The position numbers and the translations under genes were made by a program. From NCBI GenBank assembly GCA_917880885.1, contig OU862907.1, positions 73,155,072 through 73,219,071 on the forward strand: a DNA stretch of 64,000 bases. Direction: 5' to 3'. Below are positions 33,490 through 43,208 of this stretch, piece after piece (positions within the stretch are counted from its first letter, which is position 1; every line of letters begins with the position of its first letter). Source of the stretch: Limnephilus marmoratus. Taxonomy: Eukaryota; Arthropoda; Insecta; Trichoptera; Limnephilidae. Under the pieces are notes generated by a model. That model was not told the DNA's origin and did not search any database. It saw only the letters and a program-made list of their open reading frames with translations.

Positions 33490-33620
33490 ACGGTAACCGC
33501 GTATCCGCCTTCGTGCTCGCAGTGAAACCGCCGTCGGCGGGTCACTGCGAGCACACTGCGCTCCACGCACGAGCGGCTCGCAGTAGACTCGTGCCTACGT
33601 ACTCACTTGATACAGTATCA
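33490..33620. repeat. GC-rich hairpin upstream of ZF copy D
   Basis: GTGCTCGCAGTGA (33513) and TCACTGCGAGCAC (33542-33554) are exact inverted arms; within the loop CCGCCG and CGGCGG pair as well. A further partial copy, GGCTCGCAGTAGACTCGTG, follows. GC content is far above the surroundings. Probably the core of a MITE. Confidence 0.7.
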
Positions 33621-33649
33621 GATACGCTACAGGTTACACGGTTAGGTGA

Positions 33650-34621
33650 GTACCCCTTTGAAAGATGACGGTCCCATACCATAAGTTATCGTATTTAACT
33701 TGAAGTGGCCCATTTCCTCTTCTGGAGATGCTCGCCAAAGTATTTTTTGAAAGACGCGGTCCTCCTCTCTAATGTTGACCTGCCTATACATTTTCTCTCT
33801 ATGTCAGCCGTCAATACCACTTGATATTTTCTAAAATTCAACAAATGGGTGTATAAATCATTTTGTATTATTGGACCAACCATTAACGCGTCGTTTATTG
33901 ATATCCCGCTGGAGGGTTTTGCGGAGCCGTCGAACACCACTCTTAGTTTGGTAGTGCTGCTGGTTTCCTTTTTGATTGCATGATGAGGTAAATAGTATGA
34001 TTTTTCTTCATTTGAAACTGGTTCAAATTTTGTCATATGACCTAAGTTTTCATATTCTTCCATGAATTTAATGTATTGAAGTTTCAAATCCATATTAGAA
34101 GATAATTTCTTTTCCAAGTTTAAAAATCTTTTTTCTGCCATAGGCAAGGAAGTACCTATTTGATCTATACAAGGTCGGAATGGTAAGCTTACTTCAAAAC
34201 GCCCATTTTCATCCCTTTTTTGGGTGGACGTGAAGCTCTCTTCACATGCCTTTTCTTCATAATTTTGGTGATTGATGGACACCAGTTCCTCCTGTTTCCA
34301 AAATCTTTCAATTTGATTGTGAATCATATTTAAAGATAAGTGACATGAGGATGATTCTTGCTCTTTTTTTGTAGTGCACGTTCTAATTGGCCCGGATAAT
34401 ATCAATCCAAGTTCAGTGCGTTGCAGCGTAGGTCCAGTTGTTCCTAATCTCAATTGGTCAGTGGTCAGCATTTCCCAAAATAGTTCGGAGCCGAGTAATA
34501 TATCCACATGACCGGAAGTGGAAAAGGATCGGCCAATTTCAATCCTGGTGGTATGTTTGCCTCCCTTTTTGGAATAGAGGTCTGCGGTAACTTGCTGATG
34601 ATTTCTTGTAATACCAAGCAA
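33650..34621 (-). pseudogene. BEL/Pao element: start of reverse transcriptase, truncated
   Basis: The minus-strand frame 34621-33695 carries the region between protease and RT (L-L-G-S-E-L-F-W near the start, E-N-L-G-H-M), then K-L-R-V-V-F-D-G-S-A-K and V-L-T-A-D-I-E at the beginning of the RT. A frameshift follows, and the RT is cut at about 33650. RNase H, integrase and the 3' LTR are absent. Confidence 0.85.
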
Positions 34622-34887
34622 GTAACAAGTTTTTTGTAATTAGAGTTTATTGATGAAAATTCAAACGAGATGCTCTTCTTTATATTTGATATATTATTAT
34701 GTAACCCAGAGACCGGCATATTTAATGACTTGTACTTTATGTTTAATTTTTTAGCAAATCGTTCAGTTATGAAATTCACCTGAGAACCATTATCCAACAA
34801 TACTCTCGCTGAATGAATAATTCCATTACTGTCCTTTACGTTCACCATTGCCGTTGATAACAAAATTGTTTTTTTCTGTTTCTCCAA
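34465..34887 (-). pseudogene. BEL/Pao element: aspartic protease (A17 type)
   Basis: Minus-strand frame with L-L-D-N-G-S-Q-V-N-F-I near residue 31, the D-x-G-S/T active-site motif as D-N-G-S found in Pao proteases. It lies in a different frame from gag before it and from the RT part after it, so at least two frame breaks separate domains normally read together. Confidence 0.8.
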
Positions 34888-36115
34888 AGGTGGAATGATT
34901 TGAGACTGGTACTTGATCCATGCTATTCTCAGTGTCTTGATCCTCTTTAGGGAAAATATGGAGTAACGTGTTGTGTCCTGCCTTATTGCAAGTTCTACAA
35001 TTATTCTTACTCCTGCATTCTTTAGTTGAATGACCTACATTTAAACAATTGATGCAAGCTTGTAATTGATTGATTTTCTCAAACCGTTCATGTTGGTTTA
35101 GTTTCAAAAACTGTTTACAGAAATAAATCTTATGACTTTCCTTACAAACAATGCATTTCAACCTTTGCGACAACAATGAAACTGAAGATTCCTTTTTGTA
35201 ACTTGACGGGTTATGATGCGCAAATACAGGTTTGGCTGTGGAACATGTTGCTTCCGATGCTTCCAATACTATCGCCCGATCTGTCAAACATTTTAAAAAT
35301 TCTTGCAATGTCGGTATTTTTTCTTTAGTTGGATATTGTTCCCAATAGATCCGGGTATTGGAATCTAATTTGTTGGCCAAAATATAAATTATTATTACAT
35401 CCCAATACTCCGTGGGTAGACCTATGTTTTTCAATGAATTCAAATGTAATTGTGTTTGATCTAATAAATTTCTCAAGGCGACGTGACTTTCCTGTTTTAA
35501 TTCCTTGAGCTTAAACAATGAATATAAATGTTGATTAGCTATTACACGCTTATTTTCAAATCTATTTGATAAAACCTGCCAAGCTATTTCGAAATTGTCT
35601 TGGGTAATTTCAAGTGCGTCTAATATTTCTGAGGCCTTTCCTTTTAAACAGTCGCGCAAATAGTAATTTTTCTGGAAATTATCTAAAGATTTGTTATTAC
35701 CCACTAATGTGACGAAAGCACCCTTAAAAGATAACCATTTCGAGTAATCATCACTAAATTCTGGGAGCGAAAACGTTGGTAATTTGATTTTAGTATTGTT
35801 AGTATCATCAATTTTTTCAATGCTTTTTATGGATTTTTTTGCTAACGTCACTACTTGATAATATTCCAATTCAAAACACTCAAGTTGGCTATCTGCTTCA
35901 TCTGAGTTACTATCAAACTCTTCGATCTGAGATTGTATATTCTTAAAGCGATTTAACAATTCATTTACCTCCTCTAATCTTGTTTCCGTTTCTATTACAT
36001 CAACTGAATCACTTCGTAGGTAATTCTTAAACCGTGTTAATTGTGCTTTCAATTCACCGCGCTTCTTCACCAGTGATTTTAATGTTTGTGGCATAATGTA
36101 GAATTTTTTACACAA
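34826..36115 (-). CDS. BEL/Pao element: gag-like ORF
   Basis: Open frame of 429 residues. N-terminal helical part with R-G-E-L-K-A-Q-L near residue 12, then the DUF1759-type core (L-P-E-F-S-D-D-Y-S-K-W and Y-L-R-D-C-L-K-G-K-A), and C-terminal knuckles C-I-N-C-L-N-V-G-H-S-T-K-E-C and C-R-T-C-N-K-A-G-H-N-T-L-L-H near residues 364-395. This is the order of Pao/BEL gag proteins that assemble particles and bind RNA. The ORF is intact, but the rest of the element is broken. Confidence 0.85.
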   Translation of the reverse strand: MCKKFYIMPQTLKSLVKKRGELKAQLTRFKNYLRSDSVDVIETETRLEEVNELLNRFKNIQSQIEEFDSNSDEADSQLECFELEYYQVVTLAKKSIKSIEKIDDTNNTKIKLPTFSLPEFSDDYSKWLSFKGAFVTLVGNNKSLDNFQKNYYLRDCLKGKASEILDALEITQDNFEIAWQVLSNRFENKRVIANQHLYSLFKLKELKQESHVALRNLLDQTQLHLNSLKNIGLPTEYWDVIIIYILANKLDSNTRIYWEQYPTKEKIPTLQEFLKCLTDRAIVLEASEATCSTAKPVFAHHNPSSYKKESSVSLLSQRLKCIVCKESHKIYFCKQFLKLNQHERFEKINQLQACINCLNVGHSTKECRSKNNCRTCNKAGHNTLLHIFPKEDQDTENSMDQVPVSNHSTFGETEKNNFVINGNGERKGQ

Positions 36116-36735
36116 ACATACACATTAAATTATTTAAAATAACCTTTTGTTTGTACCAACTTATATATATAATATAATATAATTATAATTAGATTATAAT
36201 ATCACGCAAAAAGAGTGGCTCTTGGTGGCGAATTCTACGCGTGATTTTACAAATTATTATAATGCCTTAATACCTTATGATGTACGACCGGACTTTTGGC
36301 TGGATGAGCTGGTTTTCATCCGGCTATCGAAGGACCATATGGCGTTTTTTACGCTCTTGTTCTTTATAGGTTTTATATTGTGTGATCTTGCATTTGGAGA
36401 TTTTCTATGCTACTCGCCTTTGCAAATTAAACACTTTTTGCATTTGTCTGATCGTACTTTTTATATTTCTTCATTTTCATCCAAAAAAATATTACAGTAT
36501 GGCTAGGGTTTTAAAATGGAACACATTTTTTTTTCCTAAGACAAAGAAGCTACATTATTTTTTTTTATAGAACTAATTTGAATAGAAAGAAAATAATAAA
36601 ATTAGGTAGGTACTTGCCTAGAAGTAATCCCATAGAACAAGTACCTACTTAATAAATATCAATTTTAACCACTATATTATCACCAAAAATGTTGTATTTG
36701 AAGTGTTTGTTGTAACGCAGCCTCACCTCACCATT
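36116..36735. other. Leader / possible 5' LTR of the BEL element
   Basis: Upstream of gag on the minus strand. AT-rich, with a TATA-like ATATAAAAAGTACG (minus strand, near 36455) that could be an LTR promoter. I found neither a second LTR nor a clear primer-binding site. The short plus-strand ORF at 36222-36506 starts in this region; I do not believe it is a gene. Confidence 0.35.
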
Positions 36736-36739
36736 CATT

Positions 36740-37180
36740 ATTTGACTAATTAACTAACCAATCACGCCGTTTCTCCGCAAGGGTAGGCAGAGAAGACGGA
36801 CCGCCAAACAATTCGGTCTTGGCACACATTCCTTGCCTTGTTCACATTCATACAACGTCTCATACATTCTCTTCTATTATTCTGACTCTTGACATGGCCC
36901 GACTCAAGTATCTGATTCACTTGGTCGTGCCATGTCTTTCTTGGGCGTCCTCGACTTCTTCCACCATTCACATTTGCATCATATATTCTTTATACACTAC
37001 TTTCCTCGTTCATTCGCTCCACAGGCCCAAACCATCGGAGCGTCCCTTTCTTAATCTTACACATCACGCTGACATCAGCCACCATGCAACGCTTCCCTCA
37101 TATAGAGACGCAATTGCCTGAATGAGCTTCGTATTCACTCCGTACTTGGATAACACCTTCCATAGCTTTTTCCTGTCAAC
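36740..37180 (-). mobile_element. RTE-clade 3' fragment
   Basis: The minus strand reads N-G-G-R-S-R-G-R-P-R-K-T-W-H-D-Q-V-N-Q at 36971 and D-R-I-V-W-R-S-V-F near the end, the conserved C-terminal signature of RTE-type ORFs. Upstream RT is represented only by short broken pieces. Confidence 0.75.
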
Positions 37181-37916
37181 TCGGTCTCACTATTGTTTGT
37201 CTAATATCATTAATAATAATACGATCAGACACTTGACAAATAATATACACTGAACAACAACAAAATGATAATAGAGACTAGTATAAATACAGAAAGAATT
37301 TTGAAATAATTTTGAACTACCTATCCTATTTCTAACAGCTCTACCAGCCACTAACTCTAGGTTAATTCTATTAACAGCCCCAGGCTCAAGTGGAGCCAAT
37401 CCTCCAGCAATCAGACCTAAATCTAGATTATGATCAATCAGGTATTCTGGAAATACAATTATCGGGTGCGAAAATTGCGAGTGTGAAAGGTCGCGCGGGA
37501 AAACAATAATACCAAATTTTGACAGCTAATTGCATAGATACGCCAACTTCACACCACTCGCTGCTGTGTTTCTACTGGGTAGACCCACTCGTTGTTGTTG
37601 TGGAGTGACTTTTGACGTTTGGCGTCTAAGAATGTTACTTCGACCAAGCTCAGGAATAACCAAGTCGACTAACGGACGTACTTTCGACGGAGATTGCGAG
37701 CGAGAACGCTTCGGGAATAGCTACCCAGAACGCACATAAGTATTACAAGTCACGTGACTGGACAGTGGACAGATGGGCAGTCTTGTTATGATATTCAGTC
37801 TTGGTGCACGTGCCAGCGGATTATTTACGTTCATCAAAAAATAATATTTAAGCTTTTAAAACACTGTGAAATTACATTACAGTGCACGTGCACTCAGCGC
37901 ACAATAATTTATACAT
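37181..37916. other. No recognised gene
   Basis: A minus-strand frame at 37399-37190 and a plus-strand frame at 37530-37739 show no motif I know. The GC-richer part 37440-37740 precedes the transposase-like ORFs and could be their 5' region. Confidence 0.35.
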
Positions 37917-39560
37917 TTGGACATTTCTGAAACAGTTTTGGAGAAAGACGTGGGGAATGTATCCCCGGTTGTAATCTTGACCATGAATAATGATACTGAC
38001 AGCATACTCAACCCTGAAACGGGACTGTTTGAACGAGTTGCACTTTCAAATTCTAACGAAAAATGTGACGAGGATCAACTGGGCACAAATAATCATAGGT
38101 TTATTTTGAATCACGAAACGGGACAATTCGAATGCTCTGATGCTAACTCTAATTCTGAAGACGATCTATTGGCTAATGTACCGAACATAAAGGACAAACG
38201 AAAATTGAATAAAAATTTACGAATCCTGGGAAAAAATATAGCAGTATTAAACGAGTAAGTGGACGTACAATTTACGTTAAAAGGGCTCAAAGAAAAATAA
38301 AAGAAACACCATGCAATCATCATGGCTTGAATTTATCCAATAGATCTTTTCTATGCGGATTGGTTAATGAACAAGCTCGTCTAGACGTGTTTAACTATTT
38401 CTGGAGCTTGTCAACATGGGAAGCTGAGAAAGCCTATATTTTCGGCCTTGTAAATATCCGAAGAGTACCCAAGAGGCGACAACGGCGACAGCAATTAAAA
38501 GGTAGAAGTGCTTGGAAGCGCAAAATTGGGGTCGACTGCTCCTTACCCAAGCTTATTGGTGAAGAAGTTAGAGTTTGCAGAGAGTTTTTCAACGCCACAT
38601 TATGTATTACGAAAGATACGTTTGTTCAATGGATACCATGAACACAGATTGATAACGAAGATGAGACTCAAACAGCTGGGAAACAAAAGACCAGAGTTCC
38701 TCAGTCTTTGAGGTCAGATTGCGTTAAAAAACGGTTTGACCTATTGCCTAAAGTTTTGAGTCATTATTGCCGCTCGACTAGTTTAAGAACATACGTGGAG
38801 GATTCTTTTAAATCTAAAACAGGAATGCATAAAATTTACAAGTCGTGGTGTTCAGAAAACGGCATAACTTGCGTCCAAAGAAAGAAATTCTGTGATATTT
38901 TAGTAAGTAACAAAATATCTGTATTTAAACCACGCAAGGATCAAAGCGACACATGCGTGTCCCACAAACAGGGAAATCTAATTGAAGAAGAATACCAAAT
39001 TCACATTAATAAGAAAAATGAGGCAAGAGATGCAAAGAAGCTGGCTATTGCATCCTGCTCTGATCAACATTTAGTAGTAACAATGGACCTTCAGAGCACA
39101 CAGCTTTGTCCGAAACTTTTAGTATCCTCTCAATATTATAAGCGAAAACTTCAGTTACACGACTTTACCATTTATAAAAACAACACGAAAGATGTTTTTC
39201 TGTATTTTTGGCATGAAGGCGGTGGAGGTGTTTCAGCAAATGAGTTTGTTTCTTGTATTATCGATTTTATAGAAGGAGAAATTAGAAAGTGATTAAAAAA
39301 AATACTTTGATATCGGACGGCTGCGCTCACCAAAAACAAAAATAAATTCCTCAGCAGAGCTCTGGCAGATATATCGAAGAATATGAATATAGAAATAGAG
39401 CAACTCATATTAGAAAAAGGACACACAATGATGAAGGTGGATAGCGTCCACTCGACATTGGAAAAGCTTGCACTCCTCCATTATACTCCCCAACGGATTA
39501 TGTGGACCGAATGAGGAAAGCTAGACCTTCCAAACCTTACGTTATTAAGTATCTTGATTA
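37917..39560 (+). pseudogene. Decayed transposase-like gene, possibly DUF7869 type
   Basis: Collinear pieces: 37917-38258; then, after a frame break in the A run near 38230, C-N-H-H-G-L-N-L and F-N-Y-F-W to 38641; one in-frame TGA at 38639-38641; continuation to 39292 with S-H-Y-C-R, W-C-S-E-N-G-I, V-T-M-D-L-Q-S-T, Y-Y-K-R-K-L and Y-F-W-H-E-G; then out of frame L-I-S-D-G-C-A-H-Q and T-D-Y-V-D. The spaced D-L-Q and S-D-G/C-x-x-Q suggest an RNase-H-like DDE fold. The order matches a family repeated many times in insect genomes that I recall as DUF7869; the name is from memory. An intact relative would run to about 500-600 residues. Confidence 0.6.
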
Positions 39561-39879
39561 AAGTTTTTTTAAGGCTTACGATACACTCCCCAGTAATTAC
39601 TGCACTATTCGTCCAGGCAAAAAGGTTGAAGATCCTACAGTTACCCAGATCAGAGGGCTGCTGTACAAACAGGGTGAGGTTATGTACAAACTCCGACACA
39701 TTGATAACTGGACACTTCTGCCTCAAAGGAGGAAGCAAGATTTATACACAACACCAAAACCATTGTACACAGAACAGAAAAAAATGATATGTCTAAGTTT
39801 GAGCAATTACAATACAATCCTTAAAGTTATATATGCATCGTTATATATCATTCATTTTACCATAATCTTAAACACTGAT
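39561..39879. other. 3' end of the transposase-like unit
   Basis: Residual coding similarity (A-Y-D-T-L-P, R-P-G-K-K-V-E) fades by about 39680. After that AT-rich non-coding DNA leads into the tandem repeat. Confidence 0.35.
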
Positions 39880-40905
39880 TTTGTTGATTACTATCGTACC
39901 TTCTATTTTTATAATATTTTAAAGATCTCAATAGTTATTAGACTAATGTTCAGTTTACTAGCAGGCGTTATCATTGTTTATTTACATAACTGAGAAGTTA
40001 TATGTTTTATTTAAAAGTTGTAATTATTGAGATTGTATTATTGTTCAATAATGTTTGGTTTGTAATAAGTATAATACTAGTTACTATCTACTTGATTTTA
40101 TTCTTCCAATAAATAAAATGTAATAATCTCGAACAGTGGTTTGATAGATTACATTATGTACCTTATATTTTTATAAAATTTTACAGATCTCAATAGTTAT
40201 TAGTAATTAGGCCAGCAGGAGTTATCATTGTTTATTTACATAACTGATATGTTATTTGTTTTGTTAAAATGTTGTAATTATTAAGATTGTATTAATGTTG
40301 AATAACTTTTGGTTTGTAATAGATATAATACTAGTTACTACAATCTACTTGATTTTATTCTTTCAATAAATAAAATTAATGTAATAATCTCGAAGAGTGC
40401 TTTGGTAGATTACTTATGTAGTTTCTGTTTTTTATAAAATTTTAAAGATTTCAATAGTTATTAGACCAGCAGGCGTTATCATCGTTTATTTATATAACTG
40501 AGATGTTATTTATTTTGTTTAAAGTTGTATTTATTATGATTGTATTATTGCTGAATATTGTTTGGTTTGTAATAAGTAGGTATAATACTAATGACTATCT
40601 ACTTGTTTATCTTCTTTTGATAAATAAAATTCAATAATCTCAAATACCGATTTTGTTAATAACTTAGGTACTTTATATTTTTATAAAATTTTAACGATCT
40701 CAATAGTTATTAGACAAATGTTTTATTTGCTAGCAGGCGTTATCATTGTTTATTTATGCAACTAAAATGTTAATTTGTTTTGTTAAAATGTTGAGATTAA
40801 TTTAAAATGATTGTATTATTGCTCAATAATGTTTAGTTTGTAATAAGTATAGTACTACTATCTACTTGATTTTATTCTTTCAATAAATAAAATTTAACGT
40901 GTAAT
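39880..40905. repeat. ~255-bp tandem repeat, four copies
   Basis: The word ATCTCAATAGTTATTAG (one copy ATTTCAATAG) recurs at about 39925, 40186, 40448 and 40697, so steps are about 261, 262 and 249. Each unit also has GCGTTATCATTGTTTATTTA (one variant GGAGTT) and ends in TTTATTCTTTCAATAAATAAAA, which includes an AATAAA signal. Copies are diverged by a few percent plus small indels. Confidence 0.92.
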
Positions 40906-41104
40906 AAACTTGTTTTGCCATCTTACTCAAAATATTTTTAGTTCACCTTCACTCTATAATTACTAATTTAAAAGTAAACTTTCAGCTGGGCAAGATAAAG
41001 ATTCGTTAGAAATAGGCTATTGGTTTGTTAAAAATGCTTTACGCATACGTTAGTACATTTAAATTATACGCAATTAAATAATTAATACCATTCTCCTCCT
41101 TCCC
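40906..41104. other. No gene seen
   Basis: Short non-coding spacer between the tandem repeat and a retrotransposon fragment. Confidence 0.4.
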
Positions 41105-42530
41105 TATCCAACTAAAACATGCAACGGTTATCCCAATATATAAAAGTGGCGACAAAACAAATATCGAAAACTACAGACCCATTTCTTTGCTAAGTGTCTT
41201 ATCAAAAATCATTGAAAAAATTGTTAAAAGTAGACTTATCTCCCATTTGGAAACCCAGAAGATTCTCTCGCCCAATCAGTTTGGCTTCCAAAAAAAAAAT
41301 TAGTACAGAATCTGCAATCTTAGATCTGACTGTGAACATCACAAATAGCCTGAACGAAGGCGATTCTTGCCTAGCCATATTCTTAGACTTAGCCAAAGCA
41401 TTCGACACAGTTTCCCACCCTATACTTCTGGAAAGACTCTCTCAAATAGGCATCCGGGATTCAACTTTTAACTGGTTCTCCTCATACCTTACTGGTAGAT
41501 CACAAACCGTGAAAATTAATAACGTGGCCGTAAGTAACCCTTTGCCAATACAATTCGGAGTCCCACAAGGAAGTGTTCTAGGCCCAATTCTATTCCTAAT
41601 ATACATCAATAAACTCTGTAACCTACCCGTAACCGGAAAACTAATATCCTTTGCAGATGATACTGTGCTTATAGCTCGATATAAAAACTGGAAAGGAGCT
41701 TTCGACATAGCTCAATATGACATAGGCCTTGTAAAGAATTGGTTAGATGATAATCTCCTCACCCTCAATGCTGGTAAAACAAAATTTTTAACCTTTAGTC
41801 TGTCTGCTGCTACCCAACCTACTAACAACCAGAAAATAACAATCCACTCTTGTCCAAGACCTTACTCTTCCTGTACTTGCCCAAATTTGGAAAAAGTTTC
41901 CCATATAAAATACCTGGGGGTCCTAATTGATCATCATCTTCGTTGGAATCAGCATTTAGCCAGTCTAATCCCCCGAATTCGCAAGCTCTCCTATGTTTTT
42001 CGAACTCTAAGAAATATCATTACTCCTACAATACTAAAAAGAGTTTACTATGCTCTCTGCCAATCCCTATTAGTATATGGCATCATAATTTGGGGCGGCT
42101 GTGCTCATAAATTTATTGATCCCCTACAAAAAGCTCAAAAAACGATAATACGTGTTATCAACAAGCGCCCGACAAGATAGCCCTCCACTCGACTCTTCAC
42201 TGAATATAATGTTCTAAACATACGGCAACTCCATCTAAAATTTACTTTAACGCATTTCATGTTCAAATATAAGAAAAAAAACTCTCTTACATCATAATTA
42301 CACGACCAGAACAATAACCAACCGACACTACAATGTACCGACATTACATACCACGTCAGCTCGAAGACATTTCATATACCTAGCTCCTAAAATATTTAAC
42401 CTTCTCCCTGAGAACTTAAAAACCGAAACCCAACCGCTCACCTTTAAAAAACATTTATCACAATGGATCCTTACAACTAGAAATGATGATTAGAAACGGT
42501 GTTCCTTAATTCCTTAATTTAACTTTTTAC
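41105..42530 (+). mobile_element. Jockey-clade RT fragment
   Basis: Plus strand: A-T-V-I-P-I-Y-K-S-G-D and N-Y-R-P-I-S-L-L from 41118, a frame break at the run of ten A near 41289, then F-L-D-L-A-K-A-F-D, F-G-V-P-Q-G-S-V-L-G-P-I-L-F and F-A-D-D-T-V-L-I (41650) through L-V-Y-G-I-I-I-W-G-G (42085) to a stop at 42180. The C-terminus reads on with breaks to about 42480 (N-L-L-P-E-N-L-K). Endonuclease and the RT N-terminus are missing. It abuts the 3' end of Dong copy 1. Confidence 0.85.
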
Positions 42531-42756
42531 GCACCAGATTTAAATGTCCGGGTTAAATTTTCCCCAAAAAAAAAAAAAAAAAAGAAAAAAAGAAGGAAAA
42601 ACTAAACCCTTTCACACAATTCCCCAAATGATCATCTAGTCAACCCACGCTATGCAATTGCACTATATAAGTATTATAAATACAAAACAATACAAGAACA
42701 ACATGTCAACCTACTAGAGACCAAATGGGAATATAATTCACCGACTCCAGATATTT

Positions 42757-43208
42757 TCATATCAGAGGGTTCGGCTCTGTGGCATTTCTAATTGAACCTA
42801 TAAATCCTACTGATCCCTCAATATAAATATTTAAAAAATCCTTTGTAATCCTACATGTATTTAAAATGACTGATTTTTGCATTTTTATATACAAATTCTT
42901 TGACAAATCTAATATGCTTAAATTTTGAATCAGATTCCTAGGTATTATGCCAGTGGCCGAAATAACAAATGGCAATATTTTTATAGTCCGAGAATGCCAA
43001 ATTCTTTTAATCTCATTTCCTAAATCTGTGTATTTTCTATTTTTTTCAGAAACAGTTTTTTGAATATTACAGGAATTTGGAATAGCTACATCAATGATAT
43101 AAGTTATTTTTTTAATTTTGTCATGTAAAACTATATCAGGTCTATTATGACTAATTGTTCTGTCTGTTAGTATAGTTTTATCATAATATATTTTATAAAA
43201 TTCATTTT
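42757..43208 (-). pseudogene. R4/Dong copy 1: restriction-like endonuclease segment
   Basis: Frame-shifted continuation of the ORF: N-E-F-Y-K-I-Y-Y-D, then H-N-R-P-D-I-V, K-K-I-T-Y-I-I-D-V-A-I-P and K-Y-T-D-L-G. R-P-D ... D-V-A-I-P is the catalytic signature of the C-terminal nuclease that nicks the target in R2/R4-type elements. No ATG starts this segment, so without frame repair it is not joined to the RT. Confidence 0.85.

Noticed and set aside
36222..36506. 94-residue plus-strand ORF with hydrophobic segments
   Set aside because: It lies in the probable leader/LTR zone of the BEL element on the other strand, with no homology that I know.
37190..37399. Possible mitochondrial insert or small protein (P-L-E-P-G-A-V-N-R)
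   Set aside because: Not AT-rich enough for insect mtDNA and no mitochondrial gene order or motif is recognisable.
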